Shown here piece after piece: positions 36,003-48,293 of a DNA stretch of 64,000 nt; positions within the stretch are counted from its first letter, which is position 1; each line of letters starts with the position of its first letter. Location of the stretch: contig CAMGYJ010000009.1 in the NCBI GenBank assembly GCA_946122785.1, forward strand, positions 4,990,937 to 5,054,936, read 5' to 3'. The notes under the pieces were generated by a model. That model made no database searches. It saw only the letters and a list, made by a program, of their open reading frames with translations, and was not told where the DNA came from. Position numbers and translations under genes: made by a program. Origin of the DNA: Linum tenue. Lineage: Eukaryota > Streptophyta > Magnoliopsida > Malpighiales > Linaceae.

Positions 36003-37495
36003 TCTATGTATGTTTTATGAATCAATTTTGCTTTAACCAAGATTATTGATTTATGATTTGACCTGGCTTCTTCTATGCTCTACTAGAGTCGTCGATCCAT
36101 AGATGATTGTCACCCGCGTTTGCTGAACATCGATCTCAGCTTCGTCACGCTTCCTTCCTCCACGCCGCCTCCGTTTTTGTCATTTCTACCGTCATTGTAT
36201 TTTGGGTCCTCGATTTGGACGATATGCAGAGTCGCGACGAAGGAGGCCACCACCTAGATCTTTAAGGGGACCGGATAGTATAACAACACCCTTGGTGTTG
36301 TTATAGTAACAACAAGGGTAAAAGGGTCCATTAACATAATATCTAACAAATAAAAAAATTAATATTCAGCTGATTTCCTTCCTCGTGTATATCGCTCCTC
36401 CTCCCATACTCCCCCGACGCCGCGCCGCCCAATCTGAACCTTCTGACCACTCCACGTCGCTCGCAGGAACAACAAGCGCATCGCCCGTGGATCGCGACGG
36501 CGACGCTGAACGTGGAAGGCCTGGCGCTACACGACGGCGGCGTTATTTTCCTCACCGGCGTCGCCAGTCTTTGAAGGCGAAAGAGAAGCAATGATTCGTC
36601 GGTCCCGTTGTACAGAGCAAGCGCCTCTGCACTGAAGAGTCTCTGGCGAATTGGCAACAGCAAAATTAAACCGCCAAGTCAAACAGAAACGGAAGTTGAG
36701 GAACGGGAGGAAATGAAGAAGAAAAAATGGCGATGGTGGCGGGAAGCTACCTGGTGTCGCTGCAGAAGCGAATTGAAGTTGAAGGAGGAGAAAGTGGAAC
36801 CGAGATTGAGTTGCAGCGGGGAATTGAAGAAAAGAGCGGCAATTAACGTGCCGAGAATAGCGATTCCCACAAACGGCCCAATTCTCTTTTGGTTTGGAGC
36901 CTTCCTTTTTCCTCCACTGGCCGTTTCTTTCCTTCCTTCCTTTCTTCACAGTAGTGTCGAAAACCCTAGCAATGATTTCAGATCTGGCTGCGTTTCACTC
37001 GACAGCCGTGTTGGAGATCATCATCGCAAGTTGGTAAAGGGTGGTTCAAGTTCATCGCCATATGTTAATATATATGCCCTCACTGCAGGTATGTATGTAT
37101 GGGAATTTCTGGGGTGGAGATGGAGAATTTTGACAGAAGAGAGTGAGCACACAGAGGCATCTGGTTACAATAACTAGTTATTAGTTTATTCAAAAAAAAA
37201 AAAAACTAGTTATTAGTAAATTAAAACCATTATGATTCCCCCTGTCTAGCTAGTATTGGATTTTGCTAACTACGGTAACAATTGCAGGATTCTTGTTGAA
37301 TAATATTGAATCAATCTCCCTCTCGGATGAAATCCCTCCCTGGAAAATTAACCAGTTGACTTGGAACAGTCCTGGAGAGCCTGACTTGGAACAATCCTGT
37401 AATGGCTGCTGCAGCTTTGATAGTCTTTACCTTTCGAGTACATAAGCAAAGGGGCTAGCAGTAGGAAAGCAAATATTTCTAACACCAAAAATTCC

Positions 37496-38065
37496 CTAGT
37501 GCAAATCACAAACGCAATAAAACAACCCATAAAAAACATACCGTAAACCTCCTAATGCAAACCACAAATTCGCTAAAACATATCAGAAACCCCACAAAAC
37601 AAACCATAAATATTTTGAAAAGCACACCAGAAACCCCCTAATGCAAACCACAAACACGGTAAAGCAAAACACAAACACGGTAAAACAAACCAAAAACGTT
37701 GTAATGCAGACCACAAATATATTAAAGCAAACCAGAAACCTCACAAAGCAAACCACAAAAGTTTCGAAAGCACACCAAAAACTTCTTAATGCAAACGAGA
37801 AACACGATAAAGCAAACCAGAAACACGATAAAGCAAACCAGAAACACAATAAAACAAACCAAATACGTCCTAATGCAAACCACAAATATATTAAAACAAA
37901 CCAGAAAATCCTCAATGCAAACCACAAATTTTTTGAAAACAAACCAGAAACTTAACAATGCAAACCACAAACACGATAAAGCAAACCAGAAACTTCTTAA
38001 TGCAAACCAAAAACACGATAAAGCAAACCACAAAAGGCATACAAAAATATGAGAAACCAAACCAT
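37496..38065 (+). repeat. Tandem array of about 25 units of 21 bp
   Basis: Consensus near A(C/G)AAACACGATAAAGCAAACC, mostly exact 21-bp steps with some drift. Because 21 is a multiple of 3, it stays open in several frames on both strands (Gln/Thr/Asn-rich on +, Phe/Trp/Cys-rich on -). I read this as a by-product of the period and not as a gene. Confidence 0.88.
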
Positions 38066-38157
38066 AAATCTCACAATGCAGACCATTATATTCGGTGGTC
38101 GTTGGCCGTTGACCGGTCAACGAAAATCGTTGACCAAACTCCGATGACCGTCAGTTA

Positions 38158-38365
38158 CCAGATTCCGGCGCCGATAGGCATATTCCGGCCCCGATGACTA
38201 GATTCCGACGCCGGTAAGCATATTCCGACCACGGTGAGCATATTCCGGCGACAGTGGCATATTCCGATGACAAAATAGCATATTCCGGCGACGAAAAGCA
38301 TATTCCGGTGACCGGCGACCATTTTCCGGCGACCAGTGACAGAATTCCGGCGACCAAAATTTCGG
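38158..38365 (+). repeat. Tandem array of about 10 units of about 20 bp
   Basis: Units resemble GCATATTCCGGCGACGAAAA, with the core ATTCCG(G/A)CG. It abuts an A/T homopolymer-rich tract at 38370-38430. Confidence 0.8.
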
Positions 38366-38387
38366 GCCGAAAAAATAAAAAAATATT

Positions 38388-38419
<32 letters not shown>

Positions 38420-38590
38420 TTATTTAAACATATTTTCATAATGACAATTATACCCTTGCTTTGATTTTACACTAGGTCAACTCATCTAATAAAAAGTCAT
38501 CACAACCCTAGCTTCCTATTGGTTGGAGACTAGTGTTGTTACAATAACAACACAAGGAGTGTTGTTATAGTATCTAGTCCCATCTTTAAG

Positions 38591-39550
38591 TCCCAACGAA
38601 GGAGACTTGGGTTCTGACCTTTTGGCCAGAGATTGACGTTAGAGGGAGGCGACTTAGATTTTCTCCAGGAGATAGAAGTTGTCGGGAGAAAGTAATGGTG
38701 GTCGAAGGTAGGATATACTGTTGGGGAAGAGAGGGCTGGAGATGAAGACGAGTTTAGGGAAGAAGTAAAGACAAGTTTGGAAGAAGATAGAGAAAAAAAA
38801 AATGTGGGATTTCAAATGAGCTATCCACGACTACCTAGTTATCCGTCTCATATAGGTAACGGGTACCCACTACCCATTAACCCGTACGAATTTAGGATGA
38901 GGGGTGATGTTTTCTGTTGAAACGGTATTGGGTACACATTTCAAACGAGACAGTTACCCAATTTGTCCCGTTGCCACCCCAAACCGGTACAAAGCTAGCA
39001 ATAACAATATTTGTTTCCTAAACTGCCCTTGTTAAATCTCAGTTGGCACTCTTTAACTTGTTGCAGCCTGATCCATGATATATTCCTTGCTCTTCTTGTG
39101 AGGCCTAAATCCATCAATCAAGTCCTGGGTCATACCCAAACCGAGCCGGGCCGAGCCAGTCCGGTTGCCAAAAAGACCAATTCTCTGGCTCCGCCTCTAA
39201 CCGAAGAACACTGAACTTGTGATAGCAATCAGAACAGAAGAACACACCTCTTTACTCCCTCGCTCTCCCTCCCATCTTTCCAACTCCGTCCACCTTCTTT
39301 TCCTCACTCTCTCAGTCTCCCAAGGATTTCTTCTTCTTCTTCTTCTTCTTCTTCTTCTGTAAAGCTTCGACGCGAAGTCCACGGAATTAAGCTTCCAGTA
39401 TTGCCCCCCTCTTGCCTGTCCTCGCTAGGGTTTTCTCTGTGCAGGAAACCCTAAAATAGAAAAGGCGGAAAAAAAAAACCCCCTGAAAATTACACAACCA
39501 CTCCACTCCCTCCTTGAACAGAAACTGTGGTCGAATCCGCTCTGCGTGGC
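38591..39550. other. Spacer, hAT-like fragment and FRS5 5' UTR
   Basis: About 38820-38985 has GGGTACCC-type words and a CCCGTTGCCACCCC end like a hAT terminus, without a bounded element. A TTC microsatellite of about ten repeats lies at 39327-39358, in the probable 5' UTR of the FRS5-like gene, where CT-rich tracts are common in plants. Confidence 0.5.
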
Positions 39551-42425
39551 ATGGAAAATGAGGTGCTGGAATTCGATATAGGTTTAGGAAGTGTGAATGG
39601 CAGAAGCGACGGAGACGATGATGATCCCATTGACATCGACAATCCTCTCGACGACGACGATGACATGGGCGCCGATAGCTCCGCCGCCGCTGCGGCCTCC
39701 GGTTCCGAGATTTATCTTCCTGACGGGGACCTTCTCGACCTCGAGCCGTACGAGGGCATGGAATTCGAGTCCGAGGAAGCCTCCAAGGCCTTCTACAACT
39801 CGTACGCCAGGCGGGTCGGGTTCAGTACCCGGGTCAGCTCCTCCCGTCGTTCCAGGCGCGATGGAGCCATTATACAGAGGCAGTTTGTTTGCGCCAAAGA
39901 GGGTTTCAGGAATCACAACGAGAAGCGGACCAAAGACAGAGAAATCAAGCGCCCCCGCATGATCACCAGGGTTGGCTGCAAAGCCTCACTCTCCGTCAAA
40001 ATGCAGGATTCAGGGCAGTGGGTTGTCTCCGGTTTCGTGAGAGAGCACAACCATGAGCTTGTCCCTCCCGATCAGGTCCACTGCCTCCGCTCGCATCGCC
40101 AAATCTCTGGCTCTGCCAAGACTCTCATTGATACCTTGCAGGCAGCAGGAATGGGGCCTCGCAGGATTATGTCTGCGTTGATTAAAGAGTATGGTGGGAT
40201 CAGCAAAGTTGGCTTCACTGAAGTGGATTGCAGGAATTATATGCGCAACAATCGACAGAGGAGCATGGAAGGTGACATACAGCTCCTGATAGATTATTTA
40301 AGGCAGAAAAATTCCGAGAATCCCAATTTCTTTTACGCTGTTCAGTGCGAGGATGATCAGTTTACTGGAAATGTGCTGTGGGCTGATCCAAAAGCCAGGT
40401 CGGATTTTGCCTACTTTGGGGACACTGTCACCTTCGACACAACTTATAGGTCCAACAGGTATCGCCTACCTTTTGCGCCAATCACAGGTGTAAACCATCA
40501 CGGGCAACCCGTGTTATTTGGCTGTGCTTTCATAATGAGTGAAACTGAAGCATCGTTTGTTTGGTTGTTCAACACTTGGCTCACGGCAGTGTCTGGCCAC
40601 CACCCGGTGTCCATTACCACTGATCATGATGTGGTGTTAAGGTCAGCTGTGATGCAGGTCTTCCCAGAGACCCGGCATAGGTTTTGCAAATGGCATATTT
40701 TTAAAAAGTGTCAGGAAAAGCTCTCTCATGTGTTCTTGAAGCATCCGACTTTTGAGGTAGACTTCCATAAATGTGTTAACTTGACTGAGTCGGTTGAGGA
40801 ATTCGAATCTTGCTGGTTTTCCCTTGTTGATAGATATGAGCTCAGGGATCATGACTGGCTGCAAGCTATTTACTCCGATCGCAAGCAGTGGGTGCCCGTT
40901 TATTTAAGGGACACATTCTTTGCAGAGATGTCGATAACCCAGCGAAGCGATAGTATGAATTCTTACTTTGATGGTTATATTAATGCTTCAACCAATCTGC
41001 AGCATTTCTTTAAGCTCTATGAGAAAGCTCTGGAGAGTAGGAATGAGAAAGAAGTAAGAGCTGATTATGATACAATGAACACTTCGCCAGCTTTGAAGAC
41101 TCCATCTCCTATGGAGAAACAGGCATCCGAGCTTTACACCAGGAAACTATTTTCAAGATTTCAGGAAGAGCTGTTTGAGACACTAACTTTTATGGCATCC
41201 AAAGTAGATGATGGTGACGAGGACAGAATTACTTATCAAGTTTCCAAGTTTGGGGAGGATAACAAACCTTACTATGTGAAATTCAATGTCTTGAAGATGA
41301 GAGCAGCTTGTAGTTGCCAGATGTTTGAGTTTTCTGGTCTCCTTTGCAGACATATCTTGGCAGTATTTAGAGTCACCAATGTGCTTACCCTGCCTTCTCA
41401 TTACATTTTGCGCCGATGGACCAGAAATGCCAGGAGCAGTGTTGTGATCGAAGAGTCTTCTGCAGATGTATACACCAACTACTTGGAGTCTCAAACGGTT
41501 CGATATAATACCCTTCGCCATGAAGCATTCAGATTTGTTGATGAAGCAATGAAGTCTTCTGCAGACTCTTATGATGTAGCGTTGACTGCTTTGAAAGAAG
41601 CTGCGAAAGAAGTTCTAAATGCTGCCAAGAATGATGGGAGGTCATCAGCTTTTTCAAATGGTCGGAATAAGGTGGCATCTGCTGGTGACAAGGGCACAGA
41701 AAAGTTTAGCAGTGGTACCCGAGTGCGGATCTCAGGCCAAACTTTGTCAGAGGTCAGCACCATTCTCCGTTTCCCTGTTACTTCAAGTTTCACCATGCAT
41801 CAACTCTAGTTCTTCTGGTTGGAATTTTTCTGTTATCTGATTAGAAGCCTTGGCTTAGCAAAATTTTTAATCCTTCCATTCCTCCTCATCTCAACAGATA
41901 TTTTATATGCAAGATAAAGAAAATTAAAATGGATAGGATAGCTAATCCCCTTGTTTGACCTGAATAAGAATAACAAGTGGGATTGATGTGCCTGTGTTGT
42001 TTCCAAGCCATCAAACTACCAACTATACAAAAGGTGTTATATTGTCATGCCACGTCTAGAACAGCGTCCCTCCTTTGTTTCGTCCCTTGTAATCGCAACG
42101 AGTAAGAAATCTTGAAAAACTGGGAAACATATGTTGGGTCTTTGCTTTGACTGAGGCTGTTGATGAAGGAGTGGTCTGGTTGATAAATGCATTGGTTGTC
42201 TGGTAAAAGTGGATGTATTGAGTGGTGGTTTTTGATTTGTTTATGGTGCAGGATGACATGGACAAGAAGATCCAACAACTGAGGAACGAAGTGGAGCGAG
42301 CGAGTCGAAAGTGTGAAGTATATAGGGCTAACTTGCTGTCGGTTTTGAAGGACATAGAGGATCATAAACTTCAACTGTCAATTAACGTACAGAACATTAA
42401 AATCAGTATGAAAGACAACTTATAA
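39551..42425 (+). CDS. FRS5: FAR1-related protein (FRS5-like), transposase-derived regulator
   Basis: FAR1/FHY3 family proteins are transcription factors domesticated from MULE transposases and act in the nucleus, in several cases in light signalling. Exons are 39551-41752 and 42252-42425, giving 791 residues. If the intron is retained, the frame ends at 41809. Order: an acidic N-terminus (GDDDDPIDIDNPLDDDDD); the FAR1 DNA-binding domain about 68-170 (GMEFESEEASKAFYNSYARR, FVCAKEGFRN, CKASLSVKM, VREHNHELV); the MULE transposase-like domain about 290-385 (GDTVTFDTTYRSNRYRLPFA, NHHGQPVLFGCAF, SITTDHDVVLRSAV); a SWIM zinc finger about 585-605 (CSCQMF..LLCRHILAVF); and a C-terminal coiled coil from exon 2 (DDMDKKIQQLRNEVERASRK). 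It faces the FRS9-like gene tail to tail, and both keep the coiled coil in a separate last exon. At4g38180 is FRS5 as I recall; it neighbours FRS9 and CSLD4, as here. Confidence 0.88.
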
Positions 42426-44710
42426 ATTGTAGCTGCTCGGCTGCAAATTCTATATTGCAGATGCTGTACAGTTCTTGCATCTTTTTGGTATCCTTTCCCG
42501 TGTTGATTTTAGTTTCCGGTTTGAATCGCTTGCCTGTGTCTGTGTGATGTTAGTATGATTTCTCGTAGTTAACTGGTTGTTGTTGGTGGTCTGCAATTAT
42601 ATGATCTTCTACCTTGGTTTCTTGTTTTGTTCTAGTCCTCCTTAAGCTTTGTAAGGTTCTCTCAATATCAGTATCCAAGGGAATGAGATGATCAATTCCC
42701 CTAGGGTGCATGCACAAGAACTACACACAAAGCTCACAACAACCCATGAAATGGTTAAGCAAAATTCAAGATATATACTAAATAGAAAAATATAATTAAA
42801 CTTGGTAACGAGTGGAGACTTTGATTGGTACCTTCTATTTTCAACATATCTAGGACAAGTAGAACCTAATTTTTTAGGAAATCACAAGTTGGCAAGTTAA
42901 TATAAAAATGTCACGTCAGCGTATTTCATTAGATTTGTCAAAAAAAAAAAAAAAACAAAGGTCCATGTTTTAGTTACACATCTATATTGTCTAAGCTAAA
43001 TCACACATACAATTTGATATTTAATGTTTGAATAAATGTTACTTAAGTTCTAATTTCAGAATTAATATCTTTCTATAAGATATAAATAACTTCACGTAAA
43101 ATATATAAATATGAAAGCCTCAACACCAAACATGTTTCTAGAGTTTAATCAAAGAAATAACAATAAATACAATGTGACATTTTAGTATATAAAGGTAAAC
43201 TGGGTGTAATAAAAAAAATGACATTACTAGAATCATTCTCAAGTTACGAAATTTGAAATGTGACTCACTTTTCCCATTTCACCATTATATTAAGTGTAGA
43301 TAGATAATTTGCTTTTGCATAGAGTTGAAAATTAGTACGGTATCAATATCCTACTACCAAATACCAAAATCTCAAATATCAAATAGTACCCTAAACTCAA
43401 TCCAAATCCCAATTCCAAAAAATAATTTTGATATCTTAATCCCAATTCCTAAAATATAATTCAGTATTGATATATACCAAATTAATTTCCTTCAAATTAC
43501 AAATCAAATATGCACATTCAAATAATAGCTTCATAAACCTTTCTCAAAATATGTAAAAACAGACCGTGGTGCCAACACAATTTGCAAACACAAATGGGAA
43601 ATTAATCTCAAATATAATAACAACAAACTAGAAAAATGTGGTGCCTATGAAGCATTTTAACAAACTAAAGCAACAAATTGAAACATGGTTTGACTAAGCA
43701 AACCATAAACATACTACAGTAACAAAATGTGTTTGGTATTAGTTGGAAATAGTGAGAGAATGAACTTTGTATAATTAAGTGACAATCTTGACTGTTGAAG
43801 GTCTAGTAGTGAGTGAAGGAGCCTAGTTGATGGATAAAATATACACTAGTTTCTATTTCGGCATATATCGCAATCTCATAAAACAATAAGTGTATTCGAT
43901 AATACCAAATACGGTACGATATTCCATATATCCCAAATACAAGTACCAAACTTCCAGCACTTGCGTCATTGGCTATCCAATCCATTTTACTCTCATAGCT
44001 CAGAAGTGGTAATTTAAAGGGAGTTTGACTCAGTAGTTTCAACTTAATCTTATATGTGAATGATCACACTCTTTCTTGAACCGGGCTTAAACTATATCGT
44101 TTCATTTGAAGACTTACACTATTTGAAAATTGTATTACATAACATTCCTATTTTTATTTAGCATTTTACTTCCGACCTTGATAAACAATAATTGTGCACA
44201 AGTTCTCAACCTAGTATTGTTAAGAATCAAACATAAATTACCATTTGGTCCATGGCCAAACATAAATGGTGTAAATGGTGTGATTATAAATGCTGTGTAA
44301 TGAAACCCCATAATAGGTCCTTTTCCTAGTACACATTAGAAGGCAATAAAAACTCGTGCCACCTTGTATTCCAGCATTCTTCCTGGCATATTGACTAACA
44401 AGTAACAAAATCTTATTTTGGTCAATGAACAACAAGTAACAAACTGCAAATGCGACAAACTCTACTGCCTGATTTCCTGGGAGGCAAGTGAAAGGCAAGG
44501 AGAACACCTTTAATGGCGGGATCAGGCCTTGCATCACATTCATCTCCATCACCATCAGTCGATCAACTATGAAGAGATCGTGGCGTTACCACGACTTAGA
44601 TCAGCACTCGCAGCCATACTGAGAAGTGCCACCCCGAAGTCTCAACTCCTCGTCCAAACTTTATCTCGTCATGGATTAACAGATCACATATGCGGATCAG
44701 ATAACACCAT
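42426..44710. other. AT-rich spacer between the convergent FRS genes
   Basis: 3' UTRs are expected at both ends. The middle is very AT-rich. 43340-43960 has GGTATCAATA/ATACCAAATAC words at both sides, suggesting a decayed hAT-like element, but no terminal repeats or duplications can be matched. No gene seen. Confidence 0.4.
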
Positions 44711-46714
44711 TCATTCTTTCATACTTAACCGTGCATTTTGGACTTTCACCGACAACTTCATTTTCTGTTCTTCCATATCTCTCAACACGGCTAGCAAGTT
44801 CGTTCGATATACTTCACATCTTTGGTTGGTCTTCTCTAATTCAATCGTCAGCTCCTGAATCTTCTTTTCCTTCTCAACCTGGGCATGCATCAAAAGAGAC
44901 TACTACAGTCATAAGAAGAAGAAGAAAAATAAACAAATAGCAGTGTGTTGATCGTGAAAGACTTGAGTAGTCTTAGCAACCCCAAACAAATTCAAAGACA
45001 ACTATGTCCCTTAACAAGTTCTTCACCGCATGTTTGGTTTAAACAATTAAGCAGTAGACTTCCATCTAATGAAAGATAACAACGCACAGTAGTAACTCGC
45101 AAGCCACAAGCTTTGCCTAAACATCTTAGAGAATGAAAAAAGAACAAGTAGTGGCTTAAGCTAGATGAGAGGTTAAAAGTAACAATGCACCTCAATTGCT
45201 AAAGTTCTATAGTAAGAGAAACTAACCACTGATTGGGAAGCTGATTCACTTTCTCCAATCGCCGGTAGCAGGTCTTGACCACTTCCGTTGGTTGAAGGTG
45301 TACCTGAAGGTAAACCACTATTCACAGCAGAAATCTTCTTGGCAGCCTCTTGCAATGCATTCATTGCCACCTTGTAAACATGGATCGATTTCGCCCCTTC
45401 TTCCACATATTTGATTGCCTCCTGACGCAAATTGTTATACTTAGATGTTGAGGACTCGGGAGTACCATTTGGTATTTCAGAACCGCATTCTTCTTCCAGA
45501 ATAGCACCACCAGTCCTGGCATCTCTTGTCCATCGTTTCAATATATAATGAGAAGGAAGTGTGAGAACATTTTTGGCTCTGAAAACTGCTAATACGTGCC
45601 TACAGATTATCCCTGAAAATTCAAACATCTGACAGCTGCAAGTAGCTTTGTTCTCAAACGAACAGAAGCTGACGGTATGTCCTCTGTGGTCTTCTCCAAA
45701 CTTGGCCACGCGATATCGGACAACATCTCCTGAATCATCGACCTTAGTTGCTGGATTAGCAAGAGTTTCAACCAATTCCTCTTGGAACTTCATGAATATT
45801 CTTTTGGTATACAAGTTTGCTGCTTGTCTTTCCATTGGGGAAGGAGTCTTCAGAGATGGTGTAGTGTTGGTAGTCTCGTGATCTGCTTTCAGTTCTTCCT
45901 CATTCCAGCTTGCTAGAGCCTTTTCGTACTGTTTCACTATCATCTGCATAGTAGTCGAAGCTGTCACAAAACCATCAAAGAACGAGTTCAAACCACCACC
46001 ATTTCCTGACAACTGTCCGAAAAATGTGTTCCTCATATAAACCGGCACCCACTGCTCTCGAGTTGCGTACATGGACTGAAGCAACTGATTATCCACGAGA
46101 TAGTACCTCTGAAGCAAAGATTGCCAATGCGATTCAAACTCATTAATCGTCTCAGCTCCGTCGATGCACTGCTTGAATTCAGCACCAAAACCTGGATGTG
46201 ATTGGGATACATCAGAGAGCTTCTCCAATGTCTGTTGCAAGATCTCTTGTTTACAGTACCTATGTCTGGTCTGGGGAAGAACTTGAGCAGCAGCCAACTC
46301 AATGCTCCGATCGGGCTCAATGATGAGCGAGACAGGGTGTGTAAACGATCCCATAGCTCGAAGCCAGGTTTGGAACAGCCAGAGAAATGACGACTCGGAT
46401 TCATCGAAGATGAGTGCACAACCAAACAGCACAGGCTGCCCGTGGTGGTTGATTCCAGCGAAGGAGGCGAACGGAACCTTAAAGCGGTGAGTTCTGTATG
46501 CTGTGTCGAAGGTGACAGCATCTCCAAAGAAGCTATAGTTGATCTTGCAGACGGGATCCGCCCAGAATACAACCCCACCTCCGGAACTCTCATTCTCATG
46601 GCCCTTTTGAATTTCGTAAGAAAAACCAGGCCTTTCGACCTGCATCCGCTTCAGGTAATCCAAGACATGCTGCTGAACCCCTCCTCCAAGGGCCCTGTGC
46701 CGGCTACCACTCAT
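44711..46714 (-). CDS. FRS9: FAR1-related protein (FRS9-like), lacking the DNA-binding domain
   Basis: Exons are 46714-45227 and 44878-44711, giving 551 residues, close to the 545 I recall for Arabidopsis FRS9. It begins MSGSRHRALGGGVQQHVLDY, where FRS9 also begins, so the missing FAR1 DNA-binding domain is a family trait and not a local truncation. The frame is open upstream to 46768 but shows no FAR1 motif. It has a MULE transposase-like domain about 55-155 (GDAVTFDTAYRTHRFKVPFA, NHHGQPVLFGCALI). The Asp-containing TTDHD of FRS5 is replaced by IIEPDRS. A SWIM finger lies at about 355-380 (ATCSCQMFEFSGIICRHVLA). The last exon gives a coiled coil ending NARLSMKE. Without a DNA-binding domain it may act as a partner or competitor of other FRS proteins (inference). 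Confidence 0.87.
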
Positions 46715-47288
46715 GAATCCTCTAGCTATCGAAAGAAAAAAGGCAGTAGCAGAGCAATGGCAAAGCAAAATGAGGATCTAGGGTTCGCTACACAGGAGAT
46801 GCGTGTTTCGGCCGCGCTAAGCAGTTGCCATGGCTGATAGATGAATTCTTGAAGCTAGTTAGGAGAATCGGAAGTTGGAAGGAAGAGAAATTCGTCTGGT
46901 TGAATGGTTAGGAGCTTTAAACAGCACAATTGAATTGGAACACGCCCAGGAGGCTGTGGTAGAACCGCAGGATTTTGAAGGTACTGATGCTAAGAACCTG
47001 AAATGAAGCGAGGACCTGGGGAGAAGCAATAGACGAACGACTGGTTGATTAGATTACCTTCTCAGTCCTCTTCCAGGCCGAGATGGGACGATGACTGGAG
47101 CCTGAAGGCGTCCGTTGAATTTGATTAGAAGAAACCTCGCCGTCTTCGTTCCACCACCGCATTCACAGTCGTTCCTTGCTACTGAAATATTATCTCGGCC
47201 CAAGACATACAACGCAAACAATTAGGAGGAGGATGAGCTAGCCTATGAGCTACTTCATTTACTTCCCTTCAGGCGTAGAACCACCGTC
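46715..47288. other. FRS9 5' region and spacer
   Basis: Upstream sequence and probable 5' UTR of the FRS9-like gene. No distinct promoter element or other gene recognised. Confidence 0.4.
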
Positions 47289-47995
47289 CTCTATAGTATG
47301 GATGGCGATGTGACGGGTTGGAGCGATTTTGCCAAACCCAAACCCATAGGTTTATCCGCCAAAAAAATCCAGGGTAAAATTCGTTGGGTTTCAAAAACTC
47401 AAACCCAACCCAACCCGCTGGGTATCCGCGGGTTCATGGGTACCCGTGGATTTTTGCGGTAAAAATTTACAATAACAAATTTCTTGCAAATAAAAGTCTA
47501 ACATCAATTTTCTCATAAAAATTATCCATACAAAAAAAAACACCAATGTAGAGCATACAAGCAAACCGCAAATTATCAATACAAATTGTTCAAAATTAAA
47601 GATAAACATCTATAAACAACATGATTAATTGACAGCTCCTTCCTCCTTGTCAACTAAGCTTCTTCACTCTCCACTCCATAATATCAACTTCATCGTACAC
47701 AATTAGAAAGAACAAATTAGACATGGCTCCACAAACATAAAGAAGATTAGTTGTTTAAGGAAGATATATTGTTTAGAATATTAAATCTACCGAAAAAATT
47801 AATTATATGAGTGTGGGCGGGTACCCATGGGGCTGGTTTGGCTAAACCCAAACCCAACCAACCCGGTGATGGTGTAGCGGGTTTAAACCCAAACTCGGCC
47901 CAAAACCCGTCAACACGGGTTTTACCCTCGTTGACCAGGTTGGGTCGGGTAGGATACCCGTGGGTTCGTATTTTGTCGCCATCCCTACTCTATAG
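47289..47995. mobile_element. Non-autonomous hAT element with perfect 8-bp duplication
   Basis: The element is 47297-47987 (691 bp) between identical CTCTATAG (47289-47296 and 47988-47995). The ends are TATGGATGGCGA and, complemented, TAGGGATGGCGA (11 of 12 match). Subterminal AACCCAACCC/GGGTTTGGG words occur in both arms. There is no transposase. Confidence 0.9.
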
Positions 47996-48293
47996 TCACT
48001 CCTTCTAACAACTTCTTTGATCTGTGCACAAACTGTCCTCAGCTCAGAGAAATCTTCTTATGTGTGCCTTCAACCTTTGGATCACTACCTAACCTGGCAA
48101 TCCGATTCAATCACATAAGACCCTAAACTCATCTCTTCCATACATTTCACAGCGAACAACACTGCTCTACCTTCTGCAATTGCTGGCGACCAACTTTCCT
48201 ACAGGACCTTCTCGATTCCCATCTTTGCTTGCGCTCCCACTTTCGATTTCTTTTGTGGCAGCGTAGGGATCCACATATCATCCCATATGTTAA

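Larger units (their letters stand above)
36258..38590. mobile_element. Non-autonomous MULE with captured sequence and two minisatellites
   Basis: The element is 36267-38581 (2,315 bp), flanked by perfect 9-bp duplications ATCTTTAAG (36258-36266 and 38582-38590). The left terminus is GGGACCGGATAGTATAACAA, and the complement of the right is GGGACTAGATACTATAACAA. The inverted repeat of some 47 bp includes the self-complementary AACAACACC..GGTGTTGTT. There is no transposase. 36380-37180 has a gene-like GC content and an AAACCCTAGC..ATG leader-like motif near 36961, compatible with a captured 5' gene end, but no family is recognisable. Two tandem arrays fill the right half. Confidence 0.85.

Noticed and set aside
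37583..38120. Open frames of 80-130 codons on both strands
   Set aside because: They come from the 21-bp tandem array, whose period is a multiple of three. Low-complexity heptads and no start context.
44711..46768. FRS9-like gene as a truncated pseudogene
   Set aside because: Arabidopsis FRS9 as I recall it is also about 545 residues and begins at the same point, so the short form is normal for this orthologue.
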